Shown here: positions 44,785-57,443 of the stretch, one piece after another
Numbering within the stretch: position 1 is the first letter of the stretch
Layout: every line of letters starts with the position of its first letter
NCBI GenBank assembly: GCA_023078555.1
Contig: CM041202.1
Span: 3,964,022 to 4,028,021 of the forward strand
Source: Ulva prolifera
Lineage: Eukaryota; Chlorophyta; Ulvophyceae; Ulvales; Ulvaceae
DNA: 64,000 nt
Reading direction: 5' to 3'
Notes under the pieces: generated by a model
What the model saw: only the letters and a program-made list of their open reading frames with translations
Databases searched by the model: none
Told to the model about the DNA's origin: nothing
Position numbers and translations under genes: made by a program

Positions 44785-47700
44785 GTCCCGTGCTCACCCA
44801 GTGCTTCCACCTCCTCCTCATGGCACGCATCCAAGCATCCCTGTCTGGACCCGCGAGTCCTTCCTTCATAGAAGGCAGATCAGGGTCGGAAGGCTTCTGC
44901 TTCCTGGCGGCAGCTGCTCTGCGCGACCCACGACGCTGAGCACTCTGCTGCTCACTTGACTCCCCATGCTGATGCTTCGGGCCTGCACCGGACACTCCAC
45001 AGTCAGCCGCGGCTGATGTGTCATGATTACAGCCTGGAGACTTGATGTCAGCTACTACTGTTTCACTACTAGCAAGATCAGAGCCCGCGGGCTCATGCAC
45101 AGCAGCTACATCCACAGCCAAAGGAACAAGGCGTCTGCGTACAAGAGGATTGATTTTGATGCGGGGAAGAGCAGCTGGAATGGCTCTTACCTCATCAGGC
45201 AAATCAACCCCAACAGCGGCAGAGGGGGCAGCCTGGATCTCTCCCCCTAATTCGGATCCGGAATCCATCTCAATTTCATCTGGCTCATTCTCTCAGGAAG
45301 GCCTCAGCCCCTCAGCCCCTCGCAGGGGCTTAGCTACTGCTCCCGCGCCAGATGCTGAGCCCGCAGCTAAATAACTCCTTGAGCGGACCCGCTGAGCCTC
45401 GCGATTCTGATGAGCCGCAGCCCGTTCATCATCGCTGATGGTGTACTCCTCCATCTCATCTGCATCGTCCTCACTGTAGATGCCAGGGCCGTCGTCATCA
45501 CCATCCTCGTCCATCGGATCATCAGACGACGGTGGAGGCATGGGCAGGACAAATGCAGCTTTGATGCCAGGGTCATGGAGCTGCGCATTGCGAGTCAGCA
45601 CATACTCGACAGTGCGTGCCGGAGGGGCCCCAGATAGGCGCGACTGGCCTGGGACCCGAGGAGGGACTTCAACGTCAGGGTGGGCAGCTGCACGAGCAAT
45701 CGCACGCGTGCGATGCATGGTGTGCCTTGCCACCTCCGGTGTGTCCCGCGCAGGGTCACGCCGAAGCACCTCAGCAGAGGAGCCTGCGCCGAAACGCGGA
45801 GAGTACACTGCCTCATCAGGCAGTGAGTCCTGTCTGAACGTCATGTCCATGACAGGGACCCTACAATGACCCTGGGGGGGCGTGCGAGAATTCACGCAGA
45901 CGGCGCAACACTCCCCCGCCATGTGTGGAGTCAGCCAGGAATGAGGGGACATTACTGTCTGTAACGCGGACACCCTCAATATCTTGCTCAAAGACAATCT
46001 GAAAAGAGTTCGCAAACTCCGCAGGTTCTCTCTTGTCCACAACAGCGGACGCATCGTACTTGCGTACGTGCCGGATCATCTGATCCGTGGTGCACATGAT
46101 CTGCCGCACCACCACAACCCTACCCCCAGGAACGTCCTGGGCGTACACACGCTGCATGCTGGGCCCCAGCCCAGCACCAACCCAGTATGCGACCATACCC
46201 CGCGCGGACAACTTCCGCAACTTGTCATCCTTGGGATACGCATACACTTCAACCCCCCATGGACGCTGCTGCTTCATCAAATCCTGGAACACCTCAACGG
46301 AGATATCTCTGAAAAAAGACATGTAGGGAATGATATTCCTGTCACAAGACCTGGTCAAAAACTCATCCAGTTCTGTCATTGTGAGCAAGCCCCACTTGCA
46401 CTTCTCCTCCTCCCTCAACTCAGTGCGTTCGGCCTTTGTCATGCGTTTATTGGCCTGCTCAGCCTGCTCTACATCCGCAGCTGTATTGGCATCACGCTGA
46501 GCTTTCCGGGCCTTCATCATTATTGCCAGTTTGTCATGGTACAGCGCCGAGCACGGCGTGAGTTTGTGACCATGGATGACACTGGTAAGACATTCAATCC
46601 ACAGTAACAGAGGGAGACCGCTCGCAAGCAGTGCATCCCGGACTGCTTCGAAGGCAATACCGATCCTCCGCTCGATCATGCCATTACAACGATGATCAGC
46701 TGTGGGGGTGGTGCGGTGAGTGATGCCACGACGCTGGAGGTAGAGCTTTAAGGCCTCAACCATGAACTCTCCCCCTTTGTCGGTGTGAAGGATGCGCACA
46801 CACACCCGGTTCACGTGGCTTCACCACATTCACCCAAATGCGCTCAATGATGTAAGAGATCATAGCCGCAGCCTCACTCTTTTTACGCAGACCGACAACA
46901 AAAGTATAACGGGTGAAGGCGCACATCACAAACAAAACATATTTCACACCGCCAATCCCAACTGGAGTGATGGGACCAGCCAAATCAGCATGCAATTGCT
47001 CGCCAGGGTATTTCGCCTGGCCTAAGAGCGCACGATTATTGGCTGAGATTCTGCCCGCAGGCACTTTGCCAATTCTGCAGCCATGACAACGATTCCCCAT
47101 TGGCTCGGGGTCAACTTTCAAATTCAAATCACCATAAAGATCACTATTTGACTGCATCCGCTTCAAGACCCAATTTGACTGGTGAAACGACAAATGAGCA
47201 AGAAATGCTGGTTCCAGCAAGTAAGCATCATGTGCTCCCCCCGCATTGGGGCGCTTGAGGTCGATCGCCGCAGCGGCCACATGACACCACTGTTGTTGAT
47301 CCTCCACAACAGAGGTCGGACTGCTCTGGTCAGACCAGATCACCCCCCTATTGACAGGATGACCCTCAAGAACAGGCTTCTTGATAGAACGTATTTTGAA
47401 AGCAAAGACATGACACTTATCCTCATGCAGCTCCTGGTATTTGGACTCATCCTCTATACCAGTAGCCATATCTCCGAAACCGGGGACATACAACACACTT
47501 CTACGTGTGTCTAAGTACATTCGCTCATGACGAAGACCCATAGTGCTCGGTATGTTGTACGGACACTCAGAAGCATAGTACACAGCCGGGATTTCCACAT
47601 CCAGAGGTTGCTTATTCCCATGCTCATCCACATAAGTGCCCAGGTTCACCTGAATGGTTCCCCTGCCCATAGTGGGGATCTTGCCTGGTCCCGCGGGATT

Positions 47701-48915
47701 GGCAGTCCTCTGGCACGGACCATACTCGGTAAACATGTCGCGATTGCCCACAATGTGTATGTCAGAACCGCTATCGATTATAAAATTCCACGGAGCCAAA
47801 GCATCGTGATCCGGGAACTCTTTAGGCAGTTGTACAGCACAAACATCTTTGGCCGCGGCGTGTTTGCGCTGGGGGCAGTTCGCACGCAAGTGTCCCTTCT
47901 TCTTGTAGAAGAAGCAGGTCCTGGTCTCCTCGCGAGGAGCCTTGCCAGCGTCGAGCGCGGCAACTGCAGGTCCTTCGCCTCGCTGTTGATTGCGCCAGCC
48001 TTGGCCTGGTTTGCCCGCAGGCGCCCCAGACCTAGCCTGCAGCCACTGCTGCTTGAGCAAGTCAGCATGCTCAGTCAAACGTGCAATGATAACATGAGGG
48101 GAGGAGTGTAGAACTTCGCCGCGCACAGCGTTGAACTCCTCCCCCACTTCTAAAAGTTTTAAACGAAGCCATCGCTGGCCCACATCGGCACATAGTGCCT
48201 CCAGTTGAGTGTACACACTCATCACATCACCACAGTAGGACCCAACATCTCTATTTTTCTGTGACAATGAGTTGAAGCGACTCCACGGTCTGTGGATCTC
48301 GGCTTCAGTGCTAGGCCTATACTTTGCAGTCAGGTAGGCCCATGCTTCACACAGATGTGACATGCGATAGACAGTGGTCCTATCCGCGTCAAGCAAAGAC
48401 ATAAGGACTTGGGTCCTTGCTCTAGCATGGACACGCTGTTCGTCCGCGGACGGTGCGTGCTGCAACAGATGGTCTAGCTCGAATTGACCCAACCACAGGA
48501 AGACTTTCTGCTCGTACGCAACGAAACTTTCGGTCTTATAATTCCATTCAGGCAGTTTTCCTTTCGACAAATCAAGCTCGTTACGTCCCCGAGATGCACG
48601 CAGCGCTTCGGTTAATGTTTCGAGTGTGATGAAAGACTCAGTGTGACTTTGATCGTTCACAACATGAGAGGAAAAAGGCACCTGCTGGCCACTCTGCCCA
48701 GTCTGGGAAGACGGACGTGGTCGGATAACTCGTCCGCCACGAAGTAACATGCGCGCGGGCTGTTCTCCTTCAGGGAGCTGCTGGTCAGCGTCCCCGTCGA
48801 CGATTGGCTGCTGGTCAGCCTCATCTTGCCTCTCCTCGCGAGGAGAGTTGGCATTAGAGAGACCGAGGTTAGACATCCTGCAGTAGGACGGACGGTTGTT
48901 TGTTGCGCGCAGCAA
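44785..48915 (-). pseudogene. Copia B gag, protease, integrase and RT start
   Basis: The minus strand from 48915 carries 719 open codons: Gag with a changed knuckle CFFYKKKGHLRANC (second Cys is Tyr), the protease IIDSGSDIHIVGN and the integrase up to the first Asp. The start equivalent to copia A is the Met near 48876 (MSNLGLSNAN). Near 46800 a CA run is four bases longer than in copia A and shifts the frame. The integrase continues at 46814-45861 and the acidic spacer at 46054-45293 and 45268-44785, each in a new frame. The last bases join, across copia A, to the RT part at 38206. The copy cannot make a working polyprotein. Confidence 0.9.
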
Positions 48916-49175
48916 CTAACCGATGGGATGGATCGCAAGCCGACAGGTTGAGAAAAAAGCGAACGCATTCGCTTTTTCCCAGCGCTGATCATTAAAGCAA
49001 GCTTCTCGAATTGTATCTATTAACAATGTGCTACACTTAATGATGCCTGCGCTTATGACCGCGGTCTGAGCGCCGACCGAACAATGGAATGCCCGCCGTG
49101 TCTGCGCACAGACTTTGGCCGACGGCTTCCTGAACAACACCGTAAAAGACATAACGCAAACATTCACCGATACCA

Positions 49176-49434
49176 TGTCAGATATTCTATCCTTCGTACA
49201 GGTCAGACACGCAGTCTTACGTCAAGTCAGGAGGCCAGCATCTCATACCTACTGCGCACAGAGGTAGAACCGGAGAGATGCTGAGGGAGAGACAGGATAC
49301 TGCTAGTACCGTGAAACAGTGAGAAGAATGGTTACAGCTGTATGTGTGCACAGCCATATATGCACACTGAATAGTCAAGATGACGGCAGGAGATCCTCGC
49401 AGGATCTCCCTCACTACTCCGGGACAATCCTAGG
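49176..49434 (-). repeat. Copia B 5' LTR, truncated
   Basis: Begins TGTCAGATATTC and follows the B 3' LTR until GGGACAATCCTA, then similarity stops. About 85-90 bp of the outer end are missing. TGGTATCGGTGAATG adjoins its inner end. Nearly all the remaining positions agree with the 3' LTR at 34816-35165. Confidence 0.85.
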
Positions 49435-49745
49435 TTGCTTGGGCAAGACTCCCTAGCGGAATCGTCACGAGGTGTGCTTGCGTTGGAGCAATGATCAGTT
49501 GTTGAGTGACAGACATCATAATATTTTACTGAATTATCAGGTGTTCAAAGGCCTCCTGGCGTCTGCTTGCAACTCTGTGTGTGCGCGGTAACAGTTGCAT
49601 TACCCATCCGGCTGTACGCTTCTCAAGCTCCGCATGGTCCAGTGTGAAGCGATGCCAACGCATATAGGTCGACCTTTCGGTCGCGGACGGCCACGGGCGC
49701 CCAAGGCCACCGCCACGGCATGTCGCAGCTGTGTGCGGCCCTACC
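49435..49745 (-). other. Uncharacterised open segment
   Basis: A minus-strand open segment (49771-49526) encodes about 80 residues with a helical, charged C-terminal part (TLDHAELEKRTAGWVMQLLPR). No family was recognised. It lies between the truncated LTR and dispersed repeat G, so it may be a relic. Confidence 0.25.
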
Positions 49746-50580
49746 CACAGGCAGGATCGACAAATGAGCAAAGTGGACGTATCACGGTGTTAAAGTGGCA
49801 TCGCTGGTAGTACTGAGTTGTGCCCGGCACTTCAGAGCCAGAGTTACCGGGCTGTGCGGGCTCATACGAGGGCCTTGCCCCAGTTGGGCCGTGTTCAGTG
49901 GAGTGACGTCGCGAAACAAAAAAGTTGCAACAGACCTGAACGAAGCATAAACTACACTTATGATCATGATTTAAGTCTCGCTGCATCGATAATTTGTCCT
50001 GATTCGCTGGCGTTGAAAGGTTATTTGATGATACGTGATGTCGGGTATGTGACCCCCTCCGAGGGGGGTACACATTGCCGAGACACATTGCACGAGGACG
50101 CGACCGGGGACACATACCTTTGACTGACTGGAACATCATCGCGAAGCACTTCAGAACATCATTTTTGTCAATCAATACCACATCTAGAATGCACGAGTGC
50201 TTTTCATTGTGCCCGAGCAGGTTCTGCAGTACGTGGTGCTGTCCTCCGGTGCGACACCAAATTGCTCTAAACACAGCATGCAATGTGACCGGTCACATCA
50301 CCCGCGTCCGCCCCATGCACCCTACTTCAGGCGCACCCCACTGAACACGGCCTTACCATCGACATACCACGCTCGGCCGCGATAGGTAAATGAGTCAAAA
50401 GGCACAGAACAACAGATCGCCGCTGCACCGCTCCTACGCCCACGCATGTGATGTCAATAATACAAAGATGATTATTGCGAGTCAAACAGCCGTCGGTGTG
50501 GCCATTTAGCGAAGTCCGTACCAGCCGCTGTGCGGCAGCGTACTGCTCAGTACCACCAGGCCCCCCGACAGGCTGCTACC
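49746..50580 (+). repeat. Dispersed repeat G, second copy of the left end of the 29414 element
   Basis: The block starts with the terminal repeat CACAGGCAGGATCGACAAAT and matches 29414-29800 (shared AAGTGGCATCGCTGGTAGTA, TACCACGCTCGGCCGCG, AACAGATCGCCGCTGCACCG). It is interrupted by the 466-bp element at 49887-50352. No partner terminal repeat was found to the right, so this copy is truncated. The left flank does not show a clear TTA. Confidence 0.85.
49887..50352. mobile_element. Inverted-repeat element, 466 bp, inside repeat G
   Basis: It begins GGCCGTGTTCAGTGG and ends with the reverse complement. The repeat G copy at 29414 shows the empty site (CCAGTTACCATC). The borders are TTG on the left and TTA on the right, consistent with a TTA duplication with one base changed, as for PIF/Harbinger elements, whose termini often begin GGCC or GGGC. 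No coding sequence is visible, so it is a MITE. Confidence 0.8.
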
Positions 50581-50932
50581 GCTCTGGGCCGCTAGCGTAT
50601 GGGCCTTGAACTTCGATTGCATTCATCAGAGCAGCCCGCTCTTCGGGTTGTAGCTTCTTTAGCACGTCGTGCAAGGCAGAAGCATGCCCGTCGGCTCCCA
50701 TGCTCTGGCTTGGCTGGCGAGGAGTGTGCTTCTTCAATAGCACCTGATCTTTAGACTGTGACTATGACCCTTGTCTCATGCAGTAGCTGACAGGAGGAAC
50801 TGTACATGTGGTTGCCGATCCGTGCGTGCTGGTGCGTCTGTTCCGCCTTTCACTGCAAAACTCTGTATGGTCTTGCTCCTCTTGATGGGCTCTTCCTTCT
50901 GCACACCAAACGCCTGACACCGCAATCATGCT
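50581..50932. other. No gene seen
   Basis: No recognised coding segment or repeat, apart from a short minus-strand continuation of the neighbouring gene's low-complexity region. Confidence 0.35.
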
Positions 50933-53132
50933 TCATCGTGATGTATATACATCAGGGCCTGGAGATGAGATGCATCGCTGATGGCAAACCTGGTTCGGTG
51001 GTTCCTGACGAGATCTCTTGTTCTTGTTGTTGGTGTGAAGTTTAGCTTGAGGCGTCTTCTCACGTTGACGTGCAGGATCCTGCTCAGACCGCAGCGGTGG
51101 CTTTGCAGTCCCCTTCTGCCTGATTCCGCCACTAGGTCGGGCCTGTGGAGCGTTCTCAGGCTTCCAGCGGGAAGCCTGCTCATACCGCCGTGGGGGCTTT
51201 GCAGACCTCTTCTGCCTGATGCCGCCACTAGGTCGGGTCTGTCGAGCGTTCTCACGTTGCAGTGTGCTCTCTGCAGAGCTCTTTTGCCCCTTGCTGTGGG
51301 TCGATTGCATATGAGTGTTACTGCCTCAATGAACCTCCTGTAGATCATGCATCACAGCAAATTGTTCTCGGCTGTTCACGAGGCCTTCAAGAAGCGATGC
51401 TCTGTTGCGCACCTGTGCATGCGGACGGGGTGAGCAAGGCTGCAATGAGGGACGCTGGCTCATTGTTTCCTTGGCACACTCACTGGCCGACCTGCTTTGA
51501 GAGGGAGTCGTTTGCTTGTTCTCAGCCCATGTGTGCTCATCATCAGACATGACACACGCATGTCGTGACACAGCGTGCTGCTCCAGGGCGGGGATTTCGC
51601 TGAGAGTCGGTTGAGGAGTCAGCTGCGATGAGTCATTCTCCTCCGGTGAGTCGAGCGGATTTTCATCCTCCAGTCCCCTTAAGCTTGAGACCGGGTCTTC
51701 AAGCTCGAGTTTTGCCCGCAATTGGGTGGACATCTTGACCTGCCACTCATATTTCAAGTCAGCATACAACGCCCATAACATGTCCAGTGCATTGTACCTG
51801 ATCCATGCTACGTTGTATCGCTGTAGAGGCTTGTTTGTAAATTTGTTTTTATTATTTTTCTTCACATTGTACACCCTGTTTCTGATACCCAATTGTACCT
51901 TAAATTGCAATTAATTATAGGCCGAATTTTTGTAATGTGTGCAAAAAAATTTGTACACACCCTGTTTCTGAATTCAAGCTGCACACGTGGTAGGCTCAGC
52001 AAATGTGGGATGCTCATACCACAGGGCATATATCCAACAATGTATTCCTGTTGACGTGCCTGAATGTCATCCACTGTCGGGTGTGGAAGATCGTGATCAT
52101 CACAGCAAGAGCAAACTGAGTCTGTAGCCTCTTGATTCAGGTCAAAGTGCAGCTTGCACAGTGAATCGGGCTGACACTACATGCTAATATCTGATCCATC
52201 CTCTTCACGTAGAATTTCTTTCGATACAAACTTGTACAGCTGCACCTCCGAGCTAAATATCAGTGGAGGTGCTTTCTGGGCTTCTGTCATTGCGGCTGCT
52301 TCTCGCCGGTCCTCAGAGATATTTTCAAGACACAACAGGTTTCCAACGTTGATCAGGTTTCCAAAAACCGTGATGTTGGACCTGTGTCTTCATTGAAGTC
52401 CGCTGTATGATTGTGACCAACTTATTCTATTTCGGAAAAATACGTTTGTAAGGCCAATTCCAATTCCAAGTCACTGACGTACCGGGGTATCAGGCAGAGT
52501 CTAGCTTATGCTTCCACCATGAGTGATCTCTGTCGCTTTTGCGTTTCAGCATTCACAGTCACAGCTGGTTTGTCCACAGTGGGTGCAGCCATGATCCCCA
52601 TCTTTGGCTGCTTTGTTGTGCTGGTCATCGTGGCTATCTCGTTCATCATGTGCACCTCCATTGTGCTGACGGATCCCTCGCTGTCACTCACACATCTGCC
52701 TTGAACAAACGCTTAGGGATCTGCTCCTGCAAGGCGGCAATCAATGTGAATGCACATAACGCATACTCGCTTGGAACCAAGGAACCTCACGTCATTATTC
52801 ACGTAATTCTTGAGTTCGCTGATGTCTTTGTGAAGCCTCCAGTGCGTCCTCGTTTTCCTGGGCAAGCCTGTGGCGGGATCTGGGACATCCTTGTCCGTAG
52901 GATTGCGCCATGTCTTTTGCACAAGACTGCTGGCCACCCAAGTAGACTTGCACGACCAGCACAGTGGATCGCGCTGTGTGGAATAGCTGATGGCTGCGAC
53001 CAACGCCTCGACGTCCTCGTCGGCTTCGACCACCATGGTCAGTGCTGATCGATCGACATGATACACAGCGGATTTGTTCTCCGACTGTCGAGCTAAAGGG
53101 TACACGTGCAAACGAGCTTGTCGCAAGGTCAT
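50933..53132 (-). CDS. Spliced gene of unknown function, divergent to the transposase-like gene
   Basis: Several minus-strand open blocks look like exons of one gene. 53132-52770 includes DPATGLPRKTRTHWRLHKDI and ends at KR|GTATGCG. An exon after CTTGCAG near 52725 reads EQIPKRLFKAD. 52390-52187 reads NITVFGNLINVGNLLCLENI and ends DGSDISM. 52130-51960 reads DIQARQQEYIVGYMPCG. 51910-51326 reads RYNALDMLWALYADLKYEWQV, then an acidic Ser-rich tail. 51310-50933 holds basic repeats. I recognise no domain, and not all joins could be put in phase. It starts about 200 bp from the plus-strand tnp2-like gene and points away from it, so both may belong to one two-gene transposon. A host gene is also possible. 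Confidence 0.4.
51061..51290 (-). repeat. Two tandem units of about 120 bp, coding for basic repeats
   Basis: Two units share CTTCTGCCTGAT-CCGCCACTAGGTCGGG and GAGCGTTCTCA. In the minus frame each gives about 41 residues containing RPSGGIRQK-(R/G)-(S/T)-AKPP. The in-phase period suggests that this strand and frame are, or were, translated. Confidence 0.6.
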
Positions 53133-53337
53133 CGTGGCGCAGCGCCGAGTACAACACTACTAACAACACTGCTGAAATGCACTATGACAAGGTTACTCTG
53201 TGCAGCTACTCTGCAGACTTTTTGTCATGGCTTCTCGTTTCGGCATCGCGTTTGTGCCGCGATGAGTTCGGTGGTGTTGCATGCGAAACCTGTAGACACT
53301 GTCAACACAGAAAACAACCAGCCTACAGAGCCAACAG

Positions 53338-56300
53338 ATGTTGATCACTGCTCAAAATCCTGATACGCTCTGTGACTGCGATTCAGTGTCTGTTTTGCTT
53401 CAGATTCAAGGGCTGAATATGGTTGAAGACATGGTTGAAGACACAAGGTCAACCCCACAAGGGCACTATTCCGAAATACGGCATGTCCAGGTCAAAGACG
53501 TGTCCTTCAGAGTGAATTGCACTAACATTAGAGCAAGAATTGGGTACGAGTATCTCAGGGAAGAATACTATTGCTGGTGTGGGGCGTATTTCACTAGCAG
53601 CAGATCAGCACGACGCCATGTGGACAACGACTTGGTCAACGGGGTACAGCACCCACCGGTGCCTCCAGGTAATCACTACACGTATGCTGACATTGATGTG
53701 TGCATTTGTGCTGCGTGGTCTCCCTTGCTTGTCAGATTGTCACTGCTCCATCGTACAGACGAACCGGTGTATGAACCAGCCCACGACACGGAAGAACTTC
53801 GTGAGCCACACTCCACAAATTTACAAGTTCATCAGAACATTCCGAGCTCAGTATGCGTCGCAACGGCTTTGGAGACTTTACTAGCTAGAGGACAAACAGA
53901 TGTAGCAGATGTGCCTAGGATCAACGACATACTGCACCAGCTTGCAAACGTAGAGCCATGTGAGCCAGGCGAGCAGTACCATATACGCCGCCTGTACGAT
54001 GGCAGTGACGATGTACGGGAGGCGCTTGACGACGAAGAGTAGACATGAGACGAAGAAGACCAGGGACCTGAGTTGCGCCAAGTCATGTCTCAGCCCAACC
54101 TGCAAACTGCATCAGATTGGTACGAAGCGGGGATGAAACAGCAGTCATGGCAAATGCTCCAGATTCACGCAGTGTATGGGCATGGTCGGCGATGATGCTG
54201 GCGGCATTTTTGCAGGGCTCAATAACCTTTGCCACATTTGAAGTGCTACTAAAGAATGTGCCGAAACTCTTTAAGACTAGCAGAGGGGCATGCAGCCCAC
54301 ATAATCCAAACCTGCGGTTTCCTCAGAGCAAGAAGGCAGTCGAAGCATGTCTAGGAGTCCCACCGCTGCAGCAGTATGAGATCCATGTTTGCTGGAATGA
54401 CCGGTGCACACACTGGTGGCCGTACGTCCGCAAAACCAACCACCACAACCCAGAACAGAACAGGCCATGCACGGGTCGATGCAAAGTTTGTGTGTGCCCA
54501 TGCTGTGGAGAACCAAGGTGGAGGGGTGGACGCAAAAAAGGTGTGGCAAGCAGATGCTACTTCTTCCCATCGGTCCTCGGCCAGTTCATTCTGGATGACA
54601 AGCTGTGCCTTGGCATATTGGCAGCTAGGCATGCTGGCACAGCCACATTTCACAAGACCGCAAGGTACCAGCAACTAGTGCAGTCATGCACTGAACACGG
54701 CCTTGACAAGCAGCAGGCACGATCCGGGGCAGACCACAAACATTTGCATGTCAATATGCAATGTGACATTGAGCTCAACGCAGCCAATGATTGCAGATGA
54801 TGTGCCTGGAGATAGCATCAGACGGTGGCCGGATCCGGGGCTGTCACACCACTGTGCAGTACCTTATGCGATGTCTGGATGCACCGGCAGAGCTGATGAT
54901 GTCAAGGCGTAATGTAAAACCTTTGCTGATTGTGCCCGGCCCGAGAGCCCCGAAAGACAGTGGAGTGTACTGGTGCATCATCCTGGAATGGCTCACGCAA
55001 ATGCTAAATTTTGCGCGTGCGCATCCCCGCCTACGTCAGCTCACAGCTTCCAAGTATACAGCAATGTGTATCCATGGGCACTAGTAACACCATCATCTAC
55101 GAGGATTACAGGCAACGGACAAGGAACACCATTTACTGTGGAGATGGGTGTGGCAGAACATAAGTTGCCCGACTATGTACAACAGCATCTTGAGCCGCCC
55201 GAGGATGGGAACCTGCCACGAATGAGAGTGCAGCCTGTGTTCATGACTTGTGTTGCGGATTGGATGGAAAGGTTCAAAACATTCAAGATGCTAGGACCCT
55301 GTGCAAACCACCCCGCCGGTTGTAACATGCACATCCGCAGGGCCAAGGTGAAGCATGAGGGACGTGAGGTATGTTTTCCTCAAAACCCAGCTCTCATGTA
55401 CTTGGTGACATTTGAAATCGTGTGCATTCTCCGGCTGGAAGTGTACAGGTGGCTATAGCGGGAGTGACGCGGAAAATTGTTCAGCCATTTCTTGGCGGTG
55501 CTGAAGATTATGTTACGGCCTCTGAACTGCACCTGTCCCTTGAAGAGTTTGAGAGAGCTGGAAGCATCGCCCCTCGCAACGAGCGACTGCTTGGTGAGTT
55601 GACCTGTCACTCTGCATTGAACTAGCTCCAACGCAACTTCAATGCGGCCTGATCAGATTGTGCTTGTGTGCAGAGCGGGCTGATCTCCCAAATGGTGTGA
55701 CCAGGGCCGAGCTGAAGGATGTGCGTACGCAGCTGGGGCGTTATGGAAAGGTGCCGTGGCTGAAGAAGCGGTACCGGCGGATGTTACCTTACATGCATGG
55801 CATGCGGGAAGCTTTGATGCCAATTTCGCATATGCTCCTGCATGGACCATCGAAAGACGATTTCCAGTTGGGACTCTGGGGCGATTGGATCGACGGAAAC
55901 CTGTACATTTCAGTGGTGCACAACTCAAAAACGTGGACGACATGGACCCTCGCATTTGCCTGTCCCACTGCCACTGTCGAACCTATAAAAACATTCGTAA
56001 ATACGTTGGCAACTACACGATCGAAGAGCTTGCAAATCTCATATGGATCGGAGGACTGTTTGCTGAACGTGGCCCGCCCGGCTTTCAGAAGCTATGGTGT
56101 TACCTGAGGCCGGCATTGCAGCACTGTGTGTATGGCAGAGGTGAATACACACAGCACCACATCGACCATGGTTACAAGCAGTTATGGGAGTATGCCGCAG
56201 AAGTGGAACGCGCTGTTTTGGCAGGACGGGTGCGTTTCCACTGGGCATGTGGCAACACACCAGGTTGATAGAATGGTGCGAGCAATATGTATATACAGGT

Positions 56301-57443
56301 GCCATCGAGAATGCTGAACCCCAACCTACTTGTAGCATTGTGCATGCTGCCCCGACAAGAGGAAATCTACAATGAAGCAGCTAATTTCAAGGAGCTGTAT
56401 ATGGAACGGTGTGGGTACATTAAATGAGATTCAGGCATTTCTGCCTTGAGTTTGCTCACAACAGCTTTCACATACAGGGCGATGAATGCACTGCACCAGC
56501 ATCCGGATAGCGGGTCAAAAACAAAGCCAGAAGTCAAATTCGTCGGTGAATACATAATTCCGAGGATGACATTGGCTCGAGTGACAGCCAAATGCAGGGT
56601 GCTTGGCATACATTTAGACGACGATCTTCCCGACCCGGATGAAGCAGATGAGGAACATGACCTTGGGCTCGAGGCTCGTGCCAACGTGTGGATGCCGGAT
56701 GGCCATGCAGATGGCCTGGTGGATTGCATGCGTCCCTCCGATTCACAAACAGTTTCGGACACACCCCCTCTAGGTGACGTGTCAATGGCAAGCTACGATG
56801 GTAGCGACATCAACGACATGAGTATGTGAGGTGATTTTGTGGGCCAAGAAGACATCGCCCATGAAATAATGTGGGTAAGCATTCCTCGCATACTACCATA
56901 TTGTGTCGGGGCTGGTCCACGCTTCTCAAAGCTGACGAGAAATTTCGCCAGATTGACTGCGGGACCGTGCATACTGTTGTGGTCGCAGCACACAGGCTAC
57001 TAGAGTGCACAGCTGCAAGACATGATCATGTGCCGGTGCTGGATGCTACGTCCAGCACCAGTGTCTTGGAGAACGTCCAGTATGCCCATTACACGCAACT
57101 GAGGTTGACCAAGTGGTGCTTGCTGTCCAGCACCACCGCTGCGGAGGTCCAGGGGGACACCAGCCGCATCACTCCGAGCTCATTTGCCCTTGCAGAGTTG
57201 CCACGCCACATTCGAGAGGCTGGTGTCTGCTCCACGGACTGCTCGTTGCAGCCTGTGCTCATACGATGCTATGCAATGTTGCAGTGGCCAGGTGTTTCCA
57301 AGCTGCAGAGAGTGGCTTACGTGAAAGTGCTACCATTCGTGTACCGGGATGTTGTAGAAGGCAGTGGTCAGCGTAGCATGAACATTATGAATTACCATGT
57401 GGGGGAACTTGGGATCAGTCAGACAGGCAGTTCTGTATTTTAG
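53338..57443 (+). CDS. tnp2-like (Transposase_21, CACTA/EnSpm-type) transposase gene
   Basis: A series of plus-strand blocks forms one spliced gene. Block 53338-54042 has a zinc-finger-like CWCGAYFTSSRSARRHVD. Block 54117-54749 has YEIHVCWNDRCTHWWPYV and more Cys pairs ending CPCCGEPRW, like the start of tnp2 proteins. A 47-nt intron (54750-54796) leads in phase to 54797-55080, with NVKPLLIVPGPRAPKDSGVYW, close to the tnp2 signature (pGPk.P...y). Block 55090-55440 has VFMTCVADWMERFKTFKMLG then NHPAGCNMH. Blocks 55756-56268 (YTIEELANLIWIGGLFAERGP) and 56446-57443 follow. The D of CVADW may be catalytic. Transposases of this family cut and paste CACTA elements. I could not phase every join or find CACTA ends. 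Confidence 0.6.

Larger units (their letters stand above)
34816..49434 (-). mobile_element. Copia element B, dead, with three nested insertions
   Basis: The outer element runs from a 3' LTR (34816-35165) to a truncated 5' LTR (49176-49434). Between them a copia gag-pol is cut by a solo-LTR-like repeat (35593-36467), an inverted-repeat DNA element (36558-37375) and the intact copia A (38207-44784). With these removed, the coding sequence is collinear with copia A, apart from about 120 bp lost at the solo-LTR site. Frameshifts, including an enlarged CA run near 46800, have killed it. The missing outer end of the 5' LTR prevents a target-duplication check. Confidence 0.9.
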
